From assembly GCA_024213275.1 (NCBI GenBank), contig JANAVG010000012.1, positions 1 through 64,000 on the forward strand: a stretch of 64,000 nucleotides of DNA, given 5' to 3'. The stretch comes from Rossellomorea sp. BNER. GTDB taxonomy: Bacteria > Bacillota > Bacilli > Bacillales > Bacillaceae_B. Of the stretch, positions 1 through 8,934 are shown piece after piece (the first letter of the stretch is position 1; every line of letters begins with the position of its first letter). The notes beneath the pieces were generated by a model. That model saw only the letters and a program-made list of their open reading frames with translations. It did not search any database and was not told where the DNA came from. The translations under genes were made by a program, and so were the position numbers.

Positions 1-70
1 TTCTTAGAGTTGGTCAATAGCAGATCAAAACATTGTGTAGAGTGGGGGCATTGACAGTTTCGTTCATATC

Positions 71-167
71 AGGAGGCTTACCGCCCGCCCCGCGGAAAGC
101 GAGCATCCTTACGCTGCAACCAACCACCCCCTTTTCAAATAACAACAATGTTTACGAAAACTGCCTT
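71..167. repeat. Family A repeat, truncated copy (A1)
   Basis: This is the right half of a dispersed GC-rich element seen in full at 6566-6790, 39379-39599 and 42475-42697. It contains the GC-rich core segment with CGCGGAAAGCGAGC and ends with the shared terminus AACAACAATGTTTACGAAAAC followed by TGCCT. The left half is missing; unrelated sequence starts before position 71. It lies just upstream of rarA. The similarity is seen directly; a mobile origin is inference. Confidence 0.8.
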
Positions 168-249
168 AGGAAAACACCTCCGTTTCCATCTTCATTGAAA
201 TATGATAGATTTAAGAAAGATAAGAGAACATCAGTTTGGAGAGATGTTA

Positions 250-1524
250 ATGACAAATAAACCGTTAGCCTTTCGAATGAGACCCAGGATCATTAATGAG
301 ATTATTGGACAATCACATCTTGTTGGAGAAGGAAAAATTATCAATCGTATGGTTCAAGCAAAGCAGCTTTCCTCGATGATTCTGTACGGACCACCAGGAA
401 TCGGAAAGACCAGCATTGCAAGTGCTATTGCAGGTAGTACTAAATTCGCTTTTAGAACTTTAAATGCCGTTACAAATAATAAAAAAGACATGCAAATTGT
501 TGCAGAAGAAGCAAAAATGTCAGGAAAAGTCATCTTACTCTTAGATGAGGTCCATCGCTTAGACAAGGCAAAACAAGATTTCCTACTCCCTTACTTGGAG
601 AATGGAATGATTGTTTTAATTGGAGCAACAACAAGTAACCCCTATCACGCAATTAATCCTGCAATCAGAAGCAGATGTCAAATTTTTGAATTAAAACCGC
701 TTTCAATAGATGAGATGAAAATTGCCTTGAAACGAGCATTAGAAAATGAAGAACGCGGGCTCGGAAGCAAATCGATAGAGATTAGCGAAGAAGCTCTTCA
801 ACATTTTGCTCAATCATCCAATGGAGATGTAAGAAGCTCGTTAAACGCTTTAGAATTAGCGGTCCTATCAACGGAAAAAAATGAAAATGAGAAGATATAT
901 ATCGACGTTACAATTGCAGAAGAGTGCCTTCAGAAAAAGAGCTTTGCCCACGATAAAGATGGTGATGGCCATTATGATGTCCTTAGTGCATTTCAAAAAT
1001 CCATCCGCGGAAGTGATGTCAATGCCGCTCTTCATTATTTAGGAAGGTTGGTTGAAGCAGGAGATTTGCCAAGTATTTCCCGCCGATTGCTTGTCATTGC
1101 CTACGAAGATATCGGTCTTGCAAGCCCACAGGCTGGACCAAGAACGTTAGCTGCAGTGGAAACAGCAGAAAAGATCGGATTCCCTGAAGCGAGAATACCA
1201 CTGGCATCGGTTGTGATCGAACTTTGTCTGTCACCGAAATCAAATTCTGCCATCATAGCCATTGATTCTGCACTAGAAGATATCCGTGCTGGTAAAAGCG
1301 GAGAGGTTCCAACGCATTTAAAGGATGCTCATTACCAAGGAGCTAAAGAATTAGGCAGGGGGATTGAGTACAAATATCCACATGATTACGATTCAGGCTG
1401 GGTACCACAGCAATATTTACCAAATACGATTAAAAATGCTCATTATTATGCTCCTAAATCAACAGGGAAATTTGAACAAGCTTTAGCAGGGATCTATGAA
1501 AAAATAAATAAAGGGAAAAGATAG
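250..1524 (+). CDS. rarA: Replication-associated recombination protein A (RarA/MgsA-type AAA+ ATPase)
   Basis: RarA is a clamp-loader-like AAA+ ATPase that acts at stalled replication forks. The 424-residue product has Walker A GPPGIGKT near residue 47, Walker B LLLDEVHR near 97, sensor GATTSNP near 140 and the C-terminal MgsA helical region typical of the family. I start at ATG 250 because GGAGAG lies 6 nt upstream and homologues begin with (M..)KPLAFRMRP; an ATG at 202 in frame has no ribosome site and adds 16 unlikely residues. Length fits the family (about 420). It is monocistronic, with a hairpin terminator directly after the stop. B. subtilis yrvN is the counterpart. Confidence 0.95.
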   Translation: MTNKPLAFRMRPRIINEIIGQSHLVGEGKIINRMVQAKQLSSMILYGPPGIGKTSIASAIAGSTKFAFRTLNAVTNNKKDMQIVAEEAKMSGKVILLLDEVHRLDKAKQDFLLPYLENGMIVLIGATTSNPYHAINPAIRSRCQIFELKPLSIDEMKIALKRALENEERGLGSKSIEISEEALQHFAQSSNGDVRSSLNALELAVLSTEKNENEKIYIDVTIAEECLQKKSFAHDKDGDGHYDVLSAFQKSIRGSDVNAALHYLGRLVEAGDLPSISRRLLVIAYEDIGLASPQAGPRTLAAVETAEKIGFPEARIPLASVVIELCLSPKSNSAIIAIDSALEDIRAGKSGEVPTHLKDAHYQGAKELGRGIEYKYPHDYDSGWVPQQYLPNTIKNAHYYAPKSTGKFEQALAGIYEKINKGKR

Positions 1525-1525
1525 A

Positions 1526-1570
1526 TAAAAAGCTGGACTAAATGGTATTACCATTGTCCAGCTTTTCTTT
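1526..1570. terminator. Bidirectional terminator between rarA and the ABC operon
   Basis: The arms AAAAGCTGGAC (1528-1538) and GTCCAGCTTTT (1556-1566) form an 11-bp stem with A and T tracts on both sides, so it can end both the plus-strand rarA transcript and the minus-strand ABC operon transcript. Confidence 0.85.
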
Positions 1571-1574
1571 TATA

Positions 1575-2540
1575 TTATGCTGCTACATCCCTCTTGTTGA
1601 AAATAACAAAGGCTAGCAAAATGAAAATAATAAAATAGATTAGTAGCATCATTATTGAGAAGCCCATTGTCATACCATCTATCATAGGGGTGAATGCACC
1701 TGTATACTGTGTGAGATCTGTATTGGCAAATAGGCTATACTTTGCCCAATCATATTTCATGGCAATAAATGTAGTTGCTGTTCCACCCATAAATAACAGG
1801 AAGAGTGAGATTCCAATTGCAAGTGAACTGCTTCTAAATACTGCTGAAATCATAAATGCCATTGTTGCCATCATGATAATATCAATCGATTTTAATAGAT
1901 ACGTGTTAATTAGGTATTGGACTAAACTCTTTTCTTCTACTTGACCGTCAACATAAACTAAGTGTGGGACATTTTCTCCTCCGCCAAAAAGGATGAACCC
2001 TAGAAGCGTTGAGAATCCAAATAGAATAACCAGTAATGTAATTCCAAATAATAGTACGGTTAAATATTTTGATAGAAGAATTTTTGTTCTAGATATTGGT
2101 CGAATCAATAGAAGCTTAATAGTACCCCATGTGAATTCACTAGCAACAATACCCGCAGCGACAATAATGGTGAACAGACCAGCAAAAGTAACAAAATTAG
2201 CATTAAACTCGACAAACGTCCATACACTTTCTTCTTCTACATAAGGAGAAAGATCATTTTTTATCCGATATTCATTAATTGCTATTTCTCGTTTATAATT
2301 GTCCTGCAATGTTTTATTCATTTCAGGGGATTCTTTTAACATCTTTTTAGTTTCATCAGTTTGAACTTGAAGTTCTTTTTTCCAATCTTGCTGCCCTGCT
2401 GGTTCATTGTCTGAAACACTCTCAGCGTATTTTGTAAAAGCACCTGAACCAGCGACAATAATAAGGATGAGTCCTATCATTACATACGTTCCTACGCGTT
2501 TGAAAATTTTCATCCATTCATTTTTGATCAGATTAAACAT
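1575..2540 (-). CDS. ABC-2 type transporter permease
   Basis: This 321-residue protein looks like an ABC-2 family integral membrane permease. A first membrane span lies near residues 18-36, followed by a soluble, charged segment of about 70 residues, then five hydrophobic spans between about 110 and 315, including TWGTIKLLLIRPISR, a coupling-helix-like motif common in this family. It overlaps the 3' end of the ATPase at 2533-3459 by 8 bp and is the last gene of a five-gene minus-strand operon, so it very likely pairs with that ATPase. The substrate is unknown; relatives are linked to peptide or lipid export and to cell-envelope antibiotic responses. Confidence 0.85.
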   Translation of the reverse strand: MFNLIKNEWMKIFKRVGTYVMIGLILIIVAGSGAFTKYAESVSDNEPAGQQDWKKELQVQTDETKKMLKESPEMNKTLQDNYKREIAINEYRIKNDLSPYVEEESVWTFVEFNANFVTFAGLFTIIVAAGIVASEFTWGTIKLLLIRPISRTKILLSKYLTVLLFGITLLVILFGFSTLLGFILFGGGENVPHLVYVDGQVEEKSLVQYLINTYLLKSIDIIMMATMAFMISAVFRSSSLAIGISLFLLFMGGTATTFIAMKYDWAKYSLFANTDLTQYTGAFTPMIDGMTMGFSIMMLLIYFIIFILLAFVIFNKRDVAA

Positions 2541-3459
2541 TCATCTCTACCCCCTTATCATTTGTTATTTCTAAGAATCGATCTTCTAGTGTCTTCGATA
2601 CCGGCATGACAGAGAATAAATCAATTCCTTGTTCTACAATGGATTTCACTAATAATGGTACTTGCTCTTTAGCAAGTGCAGCTTGAACTTTTCCATTGCT
2701 TATCTCATGCCTTATATCCGGATACATTTGAGAAATGATGGAAGAAAATTTTTGTGAATCACTTACTTCAAAATGATAGATTTGTTCATTTCCTTGAACA
2801 AACTCCTTCACATTTTGAATATTTATCAGCTTTCCTTTTTGAATAATAGCAATTCGGTCACACATCATTTCCATTTCTGAAAGTAAATGACTCGATACAA
2901 TAACAGCCATTCCTGTTTCTCTAGCTAACTTTCGGATATAATCTCGAATCTCTCGAATTCCTGCAGGGTCAAGACCATTTGTTGGTTCGTCTAAAATCAA
3001 GATTTTAGGGTTATGAAGCAAGCATTGGGCAATTCCTAAACGTTGTCTCATACCAAGAGAGTAGGTTTTTACTTTATCATTAATTCGATCTGTAAGACCT
3101 ACTAATTCAACGACTTCTTTAATTCTCTCTTCTGTAACTCCTTTATGCATACGGGCAAAATGCTTTAGATTTTTGTATCCAGATAGAAATTTGTAAAGCT
3201 CTGGATTCTCAACAATCGCACCAATATTTTCTACAGCTCCTGCAAAATTTTTCTTAACACTCGTACCGTTAACGACAACATCACCTTCTGATATTCCCAT
3301 TAATCCAACAATCATTCGAATGGTCGTAGTTTTCCCTGCACCATTTGGTCCTAGGAAACCAAACACTTCCCCTTTATGAACATCAAAAGAAAGTGAATCA
3401 ATAATTTTCTTCCCTTTGATTATTTTCGAAACATTTTTCAGTTGTAAAACTGAGCTCAT
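2533..3459 (-). CDS. ABC transporter ATP-binding protein (DrrA/BcrA-like)
   Basis: This 308-residue nucleotide-binding subunit has Walker A FLGPNGAGKTT, signature YSLGMRQRLG and Walker B ILILDEPTNGLDP, followed by an extra C-terminal domain of about 80 residues typical of exporter-type ATPases with a separate ABC-2 permease. The start chosen is ATG 3459: AAAGGAGG lies at the right distance and the ATG overlaps the stop of the preceding gene (ATGA). An open frame extends 14 codons further upstream but lacks a ribosome site. It likely powers the permease at 1575-2540. Confidence 0.9.
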   Translation of the reverse strand: MSSVLQLKNVSKIIKGKKIIDSLSFDVHKGEVFGFLGPNGAGKTTTIRMIVGLMGISEGDVVVNGTSVKKNFAGAVENIGAIVENPELYKFLSGYKNLKHFARMHKGVTEERIKEVVELVGLTDRINDKVKTYSLGMRQRLGIAQCLLHNPKILILDEPTNGLDPAGIREIRDYIRKLARETGMAVIVSSHLLSEMEMMCDRIAIIQKGKLINIQNVKEFVQGNEQIYHFEVSDSQKFSSIISQMYPDIRHEISNGKVQAALAKEQVPLLVKSIVEQGIDLFSVMPVSKTLEDRFLEITNDKGVEMNV

Positions 3460-4169
3460 CTTTTTTCCTCCTTTATGGGTTGAGTGGTTTTCTTTAACCA
3501 TTCTAATACGGACAAACCTTGTTCTTCACGAAGTATTTCCACTTCACAATGCCCGATTATTTTACCGTCAGCAAGTACATATGCTTCATCCAGTATTGAT
3601 TCAATTTCATCAATTTCATGTGTAGCGATCACAACTGTTTGATTCTCAAAATCCAGATAGGAAAGCAGTCCTTTTACAATAGATTCTCTAACCATCGGAT
3701 CAAGTCCAGAAAAAGGTTCATCGAGAAGAATCATTTCCGGCTCTCTTGATAGTACAAGAACAAGTTTGAGTCTTCCCCTGCTCCCTTTTGAAAGATGTTT
3801 TAATTTTTTTTGCTTTTCAAGACCCATAAATGTTAATAATTCATCTGCTTTCTTTAATGAAAAGTCTGGGAACTGACTTGCATAAAAGCTAATCATATTT
3901 TCGACATTAAAAGCATCATAGAATATATCCAACTCTGATAAATAAGCTATTTTCGAAGAGGTTCTTTTGCTCACTTTGTTATTGTTAAAAAGCACGATTC
4001 CAGCTTGAGGTTCTACTAATCCAGCCAACAGCTTTAAGGTCGTCGACTTTCCGCTCCCATTTGGACCAAGTAAGCCATAAATTTTACCCTTATGAAGTTG
4101 AAGAGAGACATCCTGTAGGCAAAAGTCTCTTCCATATTTTTTTGAGACATTTTTCATTTCTGCCACCAT
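3456..4169 (-). CDS. ABC transporter ATP-binding protein (YtrB-like)
   Basis: This 237-residue ATPase has Walker A LLGPNGSGKST and Walker B MILLDEPFSGLDP. Its signature motif reads LSKGSRGRL instead of LSGGQ, a deviation seen in ATPases of YtrA/GntR-linked exporters. It starts 1 bp after the GntR gene and overlaps the next ATPase by 4 bp, so the three are translationally coupled. A likely partner is the operon's first gene, a membrane protein (4549-5325). Substrate unknown. Confidence 0.88.
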   Translation of the reverse strand: MVAEMKNVSKKYGRDFCLQDVSLQLHKGKIYGLLGPNGSGKSTTLKLLAGLVEPQAGIVLFNNNKVSKRTSSKIAYLSELDIFYDAFNVENMISFYASQFPDFSLKKADELLTFMGLEKQKKLKHLSKGSRGRLKLVLVLSREPEMILLDEPFSGLDPMVRESIVKGLLSYLDFENQTVVIATHEIDEIESILDEAYVLADGKIIGHCEVEILREEQGLSVLEWLKKTTQPIKEEKR

Positions 4170-4170
4170 A

Positions 4171-4545
4171 TTATTTCTCTCTCCTTTCTTCTAAGTAGTT
4201 TTGTAATTCTTCTACAATATCTTCAACTGATATTCCCAGTTCCTTCATATTTTCCACATACGTACCTGTAATTTCTCTATGGACTTTCCTTTTTAAGGAT
4301 GATACAAGTGTTTCATCTTCAATTACAAAAGTTCCCTGTCCCCTCCTGGATTCCACGACTTCCATCCTTTCTAGCTCACTGTATGTTCGTTGAATTGTAT
4401 TGGGATTTACATTTGATTGAATGGCCATTTCCCTTACAGAAGGAAGCTTATCTCCTGGTGTTAATTCTCCTCGTACAATTCTATGAATGATGGAATCAGC
4501 AATTTGCATATAGATGGCTTTTGAGGCTTTGTATTCTTCAGCCAT
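4171..4545 (-). CDS. GntR-family transcriptional regulator, YtrA subfamily
   Basis: The 124-residue protein has an N-terminal GntR winged helix-turn-helix (residues about 8-75, including the PGDKLPSVREMA and NPNTIQRTYSELE segments) and only a short helical tail of about 45 residues, the size that defines the YtrA subfamily. Such regulators sit inside ABC-exporter operons and repress them. Here it is the second of five genes, and a 9-bp inverted repeat overlaps the operon promoter (5349-5376), which fits autoregulation. The inducer is unknown. Confidence 0.9.
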   Translation of the reverse strand: MAEEYKASKAIYMQIADSIIHRIVRGELTPGDKLPSVREMAIQSNVNPNTIQRTYSELERMEVVESRRGQGTFVIEDETLVSSLKRKVHREITGTYVENMKELGISVEDIVEELQNYLEERREK

Positions 4546-4548
4546 GGA

Positions 4549-5325
4549 TTACACCTCTACCTTTCGTTCCAACAGCCAGCTCGATAAGGCAAAGAGAAAA
4601 AGCGTAAGAACGATATAAATGATTAGAGTTAAAAGCGGGAAATTTAAATATTCATCATTGACTGTAAACTGATTCCCTTCTGGTCCTATTTCAAAAAACA
4701 TCCCTGATGGAATTTTAATCGTCCAAGCATTTAAAATGTCATTTATCCATTGGAATTTCACTAGAATAGCAGAACCAAAATGGTACACGAAATAAATAAT
4801 GACGATTAGAATCCATCTAATATTCTTCAGTCTAGGATACTTACTTAAAGAGTGATAAAAAGTCCAATAAAAAAGAATCCAGCTTCCCAAATGAACTGCC
4901 ATTGAGATAAGGACAAGATTAAACCAAATCGATTCTTTCCAGGGTAAGTAAGGAAAATCAATCATATTTAAAGAAAGACTTAAGACTCCAAGTAAATCCA
5001 CAAATAAAAAAGCAACGATACTATATATGAAGGCAAGCAGGGTTTTGGACAACAAAAGCTTCCAACAATTTAATGGAGTATGTAACCATAGTTGTGTCCG
5101 GCCTTCAAGCCTTAGCATCGCAATTAGCATAATAGGTAAAAAAGCTAGCTGCATAAAACCTAACATAACGATAAAAAGAAAAATAACCCCGGGTTCTTCA
5201 AAATACTTACTAACACCTACTCCAACAGCATAAAGAAAGGTTATTATTCCAATCCATCCGAAAAACCACATTCTTGAGATGAAATAATCTTTCCATAATA
5301 AACCCTGAAATGATTTCATATTCAC
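4549..5325 (-). CDS. Multi-pass membrane protein, putative ABC permease subunit
   Basis: This 258-residue protein has about six hydrophobic spans and no catalytic motif. The segment LEGRTQLWLHTPLNCWKLL after the second span resembles the coupling loop of ABC-2 permeases. It is the first gene behind the promoter at 5361-5390, with an AAAGGAGG site before its ATG, and ends 3 bp before the GntR gene. I infer it is the permease for the ATPase at 3456-4169. B. subtilis ytr operons have comparable members, but the order here (permease before regulator) differs. Confidence 0.75.
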   Translation of the reverse strand: MNMKSFQGLLWKDYFISRMWFFGWIGIITFLYAVGVGVSKYFEEPGVIFLFIVMLGFMQLAFLPIMLIAMLRLEGRTQLWLHTPLNCWKLLLSKTLLAFIYSIVAFLFVDLLGVLSLSLNMIDFPYLPWKESIWFNLVLISMAVHLGSWILFYWTFYHSLSKYPRLKNIRWILIVIIYFVYHFGSAILVKFQWINDILNAWTIKIPSGMFFEIGPEGNQFTVNDEYLNFPLLTLIIYIVLTLFLFALSSWLLERKVEV

Positions 5326-5348
5326 CCTCCTTTAATTAAGAGTATCAG

Positions 5349-5376
5349 TGTTCTAGTTAGATAGTACACTAGAACA
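5349..5376. promoter_or_regulatory. Candidate YtrA-type operator (inverted repeat)
   Basis: The arms TGTTCTAGT (5349-5357) and ACTAGAACA (5368-5376) are perfect 9-bp inverted repeats with a 10-bp spacer that contains the -10 element of the operon. This position would block RNA polymerase, as expected for a GntR repressor site. The assignment to the GntR protein of the operon is inference. Confidence 0.7.
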
Positions 5377-5390
5377 AATAATGAAGTCAA
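5361..5390 (-). promoter_or_regulatory. Sigma-A-type promoter of the ABC/GntR operon
   Basis: Read on the minus strand, TTGACT (5385-5390) and TACTAT (5361-5366) are separated by 18 bp, about 35 bp before the first gene's ribosome site. The operator arms flank the -10 box. Confidence 0.65.
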
Positions 5391-5520
5391 CAGAAATTAA
5401 AGAAAATCCGCTAAAAACTTCCATTTATTTAAAAAGACAAATTGAACAAATGACATCCTAACGAGATGATCCTTTATTTGCTTTAAACTGTTCTTTTACA
5501 AAAAAATGTCAGAAACCAAC

Positions 5521-5637
5521 GAGGCTGCCCCAAAGAGGGCTGGAACCACCATGTTCATTTATATATAGAAGTTTTTTAAGGGTTTTCTTCTATATATTAA
5601 AGTTGTGGTTCCTGATTCCTTGGGTTGGGACAGGCCT
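5521..5637. repeat. Family C repeat, copy 1
   Basis: An element of about 117 bp bounded by GAGGCTGCCCC and GGGACAGGCCT, imperfect inverted ends, with inner blocks GGAACCAC and GTGGTTCC and the sequence TATATAGAAG. The same arrangement occurs at 26327-26443, 41381-41492 and 48115-48230. It lies 31 bp after the tcdA stop codon. It could fold into a long hairpin and act as a terminator. Confidence 0.8.
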
Positions 5638-5668
5638 ATCTATGATTTCTGACTCTTTAAAGGTTTAT

Positions 5669-6436
5669 TTATTTCTCATCATTGACTCTTTTAATTTCAA
5701 TATCTGTTAAGAGCTTATTCACTACATGACTTGCGGCAATCAAGCCTGCAACAGAAGGAACATATGCATTAGAAGATGGAGGCATTTTCGCTTTTCTTAT
5801 TTCTGCCTCATCATTTCCAACCTGTTTGCGAATATCTTCACGAATGACAATCGGGCTCTCATCAGAAAAAATAACGTTAACCCCTTTTCTGATTCCTTCC
5901 TTTTTCAGACGAGTACGAATGACCTTTGCAATTGGATCAGTATGTGTTTTTGAAATATCTTCGATTTTAAAACGGGTTGGATCCGTTTTATTGGCCGCTC
6001 CCATGCTAGAGATTAACGGTATATTACGCTGAATACATTCTTTCATTAAATGGATTTTATATGAAATTGTGTCGGAAGCATCGACGACAAAGTCTAAACC
6101 AAGCTTGAAAAACTGTTCATATGTTTCTTCCGTATAAAACATTTTAAGAGAAATTACTTCACACTCTGGGTTAATGTCTTTTATTCTGTCTTTCATCAAA
6201 TCTGCTTTTGGTTGTCCTACTGTTGATAAGAGAGCAATAAGCTGTCGATTAACATTAGTAATGTCGACATCATCTTTATCAACTAAGATCAAACGACCGA
6301 CTCCCGAACGAGCTAAAGCTTCGGCAGCAAATGAGCCAACCCCCCCAATTCCAAGGACGGCGACGGTACTATTCTTTAATAGGTCTAAGCCTTCTTTTCC
6401 TATTGCTAGTTCATTTCTTGAAAACTGGTGAAGCAA
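5669..6436 (-). CDS. tcdA: tRNA threonylcarbamoyladenosine dehydratase TcdA
   Basis: TcdA is an E1-like ATP-dependent enzyme that cyclises t6A37 to ct6A in tRNAs reading ANN codons. The 255-residue product shows the nucleotide-binding GIGGVGS motif near residue 28, the LVDKDDVDITNVNRQ strand-loop of the ThiF/MoeB fold and SSMGAANKTDPTRF. I choose TTG 6436 (protein begins MLHQFSRNEL as in relatives) because CGGAG lies 9 nt upstream; TTG 6445 would touch that site. No separate terminator is seen; repeat C1 follows the stop. B. subtilis yrvM is the counterpart. Confidence 0.93.
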   Translation of the reverse strand: MLHQFSRNELAIGKEGLDLLKNSTVAVLGIGGVGSFAAEALARSGVGRLILVDKDDVDITNVNRQLIALLSTVGQPKADLMKDRIKDINPECEVISLKMFYTEETYEQFFKLGLDFVVDASDTISYKIHLMKECIQRNIPLISSMGAANKTDPTRFKIEDISKTHTDPIAKVIRTRLKKEGIRKGVNVIFSDESPIVIREDIRKQVGNDEAEIRKAKMPPSSNAYVPSVAGLIAASHVVNKLLTDIEIKRVNDEK

Positions 6437-6565
6437 TGCAATCAACTCCGTTATCTTAATTCATTAATGTTCACTGAATAAGAATAGTATAAATAAACTT
6501 TAAACGCAATATTCCGATCGATTTTGTCTTCTTTTTCCTCTTGTTTTAAAATTTTATATATAAGA

Positions 6566-6790
6566 AGGCTGTTTTCGTAAACATTGTTGTTATTTAAAAA
6601 GGAGTTAGTTGGTTGCAGCGAAAGGATGCTCGCTTTCCGCGGGGCGGGTGGTGAGCCTCCTCATCGCTTTGCTCCTGCTTAGGTCCCACCTGTCCCGCTA
6701 CCCCCGCAGGAGTCTCGCACCTGCAGCGAAGACCAATCTTTTTACAAAACTTGATGTTCTTAAAAAACAACAATCTTTTAGAAAAAAACC
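6566..6790. repeat. Family A repeat, full copy (A2)
   Basis: About 225 bp. The left end reads AGGCTGTTTTCGTAAACATT then GTTGTT, and the right end has AACAACAATCTTTTAGAAAA. Between them lies a GC-rich core with GCTCGCTTTCCGCGGGGC, GCTCCTGCTTAGG and CCCGCAGGAGTCTCGC. It occupies the gap between tcdA and the 6S RNA terminator. An open frame inside it is a by-product of the repeat sequence. Confidence 0.85.
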
Positions 6791-6831
6791 ATTCAACTTG
6801 TTATTTCCAAATTACTCGACCTCTTCATACT

Positions 6832-6864
6832 AAAAAACCCCTTCTGTGATACTCACAGAAGGGG
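6832..6864 (-). terminator. 6S RNA terminator
   Basis: On the minus strand the stem CCCCTTCTGTGA / TCACAGAAGGGG (12 bp, short loop) is followed by a run of six T residues (6832-6837). It ends the 6S RNA precursor. Confidence 0.85.
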
Positions 6865-7091
6865 AATAATTTATACTCATATAAGGTTGGTCATCGAAAC
6901 AAGTCCCAATCGTGCCGTTGCTGTGTTTCCTTCGTTTTGAACCCGCTCAAGGCAGGTGGGTGTCTTATTCAAAGTTTTGTTAGTCCTCAGAACCAGAGGC
7001 ATGAACGCCGCTTTAGAAACTTAGACTCCCGTTTTTAGAAGTGTTCGGTCAAAACTGATAGGTATAAACAACGTACACATCAGGACTTTTT
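6838..7091 (-). ncRNA. ssrS: 6S RNA (BsrA/SsrS type), precursor including terminator stem
   Basis: 6S RNA binds sigma-A RNA polymerase holoenzyme as an open-promoter mimic. The RNA starts near 7090 with AAAGUCCUGAUGUGU and contains CUAAAGCGGCGUUCAUGCC and CUUGAGCGGGUUCAAAACG, blocks I recognise from B. subtilis 6S-1 RNA. The 3' segment GGCACGAUUGGGACUU pairs with the 5' end, giving a mature RNA of about 190 nt (roughly 7090 to 6899). The locus between aspS and tcdA is the same as bsrA in B. subtilis. Exact ends are not determinable by eye. Confidence 0.88.
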
Positions 7092-7102
7092 TATTGTTAA
7101 AT

Positions 7103-7131
7103 ATCATATCATAGCAGAATTAATTTTTCAA
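7103..7131 (-). promoter_or_regulatory. 6S RNA promoter
   Basis: On the minus strand TTGAAA (7126-7131) and TATGAT (7103-7108) have an ideal 17-bp spacer and sit about 12 bp before the predicted 6S RNA 5' end. Confidence 0.75.
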
Positions 7132-7148
7132 TTGAGACAAGTAGGTAA

Positions 7149-8921
7149 TTATTCACTTTTTTTAGGCTTTAAAGATAAGTGAAGCTCATCTAATTGTGCA
7201 GTAGAAACGTCACCAGGTGCATTTGTTAATAAGCAGCTTGCACTAGCTGTTTTAGGGAACGCGATTGTATCTCTAAGGTTTGTGCGCCCTGCTAGTAGCA
7301 TCACGAGGCGGTCTAATCCAAGAGCAATTCCACCATGTGGAGGCGTTCCGTATTCAAATGCTTCTAGTAGGAAACCAAATTGTTCTCTTGCTTCTTCTAC
7401 TGTAAAGCCTAATACTTTAAACATTTTCTCTTGAATGTCACGCTCATAAATACGAAGTGAACCTCCGCCTAATTCATATCCATTTAACACAAGATCATAG
7501 GCTTCTGCTCGAACTTTCCCTGGGTTTGAATCAAGTAAGGCGAGATCCTCTCTTGCTGGCATTGTGAATGGATGGTGTGCAGCATAGTATCTTCCATCTT
7601 CTTCATCATACTCAAGAAGTGGCCAATCAGTTACCCAAAGGAAATTGAATTTTGACTCGTCAATTAGACCTAATTCTTTACCTAATTTTAATCTAAGAGC
7701 TCCAAGTGCATCTGCTACAACCGTTTTTTTGTCAGCTACGAAAAGTAATAAGTCCCCTTCTTCAGCATGTGCAGTATTTTTTAATTGAGTGGCAACATCA
7801 TCATTGAAGAACTTTGAAATCGGACCCTTTAATCCTTCTGCTTCAACCTTCATCCATGCGAGACCTTTTGCTCCATATCTAGCCACGAATTCAGTTAAGC
7901 TATCAATGTCTTTACGGGAATATTGCTTTCCTCCACCCTTAACATTGATAAATTTCACTTGTCCTTCGTTTGCGACCGTGCTAGCGAACACTTTAAAATC
8001 AGAGTTCTTTACCATTTCAGACGCATCAACTAATTCCATTTCAAAACGAGTGTCAGGTTTATCTGAACCGAAACGTCCAATCGCTTCATCATAAGACATT
8101 CGAGGGAACGATGCATCTACTTCAATTCCTTTAACTTCTTTCATGAGTGTCTGCATCATGCTTTCCATTAAAGTAATAATTTCTTCTTGTTCCATAAAGC
8201 TCATTTCGATATCGATTTGCGTGAATTCCGGCTGTCTGTCAGCACGAAGATCTTCATCTCTAAAGCAGCGCGCTATTTGATAATAACGATCAAATCCTGA
8301 TACCATCAAAAGCTGTTTAAAGATCTGCGGTGACTGCGGTAATGCATAAAATTTACCTTCATGTACCCTACTTGGCACTAGATAATCTCTCGCACCTTCT
8401 GGAGTACTTTTGGTTAACATTGGTGTCTCAACATCAAGGAAGCTTTGTTCATCTAAAAATCGACGAATCGTTCTCGTCACTTCATGTCTCATTTTAAACG
8501 TATCAAACATTACCGGTCTCCGTAAATCCAGGTAACGATATTTCAACCTGAGATCTTCAGCCACTTCAGTTGAATCTTCTATCATAAACGGTGGTGTTTT
8601 TGCCTCATTAATGATTTTAAGGTCTTCGGCATGGATTTCAATACGACCAGTTTTTATATTCTCATTAATCGTTCCTTGAGATCTTTCAACAACCTTACCT
8701 TTAATAGCTAAAACATACTCACTTCTAACTTTTTCCGCTGATTCTAAAGCTTCTTTAGAAACATCGGGGTTAAAAACAATCTGAACGAGACCTGTTTTGT
8801 CACGAAGATCAATGAAAATTAATCCGCCAAGATCTCTTCGTTTTTGTACCCATCCCTTTAATGTAAGCTCTTCACCAATCAAATCTTCTGTTACTTCTCC
8901 ACAATAATGCTTGTGTTTCAA
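7149..8921 (-). CDS. aspS: Aspartate--tRNA ligase
   Basis: AspRS charges tRNA-Asp in the cytoplasm. The 590-residue protein has an N-terminal OB anticodon-binding fold (residues about 1-110), class II motif 2 with [16 protein letters not shown] near 215, a bacterial GAD insertion (about 290-410) and motif 3 [13 protein letters not shown] near 530. Translation starts at a TTG (8921) with AAGGAGGAGAAG upstream. The gene follows hisS by 13 bp and is co-transcribed from the T-box promoter upstream of hisS. Length matches B. subtilis AspS closely. Confidence 0.97.
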   Translation of the reverse strand: MKHKHYCGEVTEDLIGEELTLKGWVQKRRDLGGLIFIDLRDKTGLVQIVFNPDVSKEALESAEKVRSEYVLAIKGKVVERSQGTINENIKTGRIEIHAEDLKIINEAKTPPFMIEDSTEVAEDLRLKYRYLDLRRPVMFDTFKMRHEVTRTIRRFLDEQSFLDVETPMLTKSTPEGARDYLVPSRVHEGKFYALPQSPQIFKQLLMVSGFDRYYQIARCFRDEDLRADRQPEFTQIDIEMSFMEQEEIITLMESMMQTLMKEVKGIEVDASFPRMSYDEAIGRFGSDKPDTRFEMELVDASEMVKNSDFKVFASTVANEGQVKFINVKGGGKQYSRKDIDSLTEFVARYGAKGLAWMKVEAEGLKGPISKFFNDDVATQLKNTAHAEEGDLLLFVADKKTVVADALGALRLKLGKELGLIDESKFNFLWVTDWPLLEYDEEDGRYYAAHHPFTMPAREDLALLDSNPGKVRAEAYDLVLNGYELGGGSLRIYERDIQEKMFKVLGFTVEEAREQFGFLLEAFEYGTPPHGGIALGLDRLVMLLAGRTNLRDTIAFPKTASASCLLTNAPGDVSTAQLDELHLSLKPKKSE

Positions 8922-8934
8922 CTTCTTCTCCTCC

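Noticed and set aside
33-260. Open frame overlapping the start of rarA
   Set aside because: It runs through truncated repeat A1 and overlaps the real rarA start; no ribosome site.
6609-6833. Open frame within repeat A2, with a similar one within A3 (39327-39560)
   Set aside because: The similar translations come from DNA similarity of the repeats; copy A4 breaks the frame, there is no ribosome site, and the sequence does not look like a protein.
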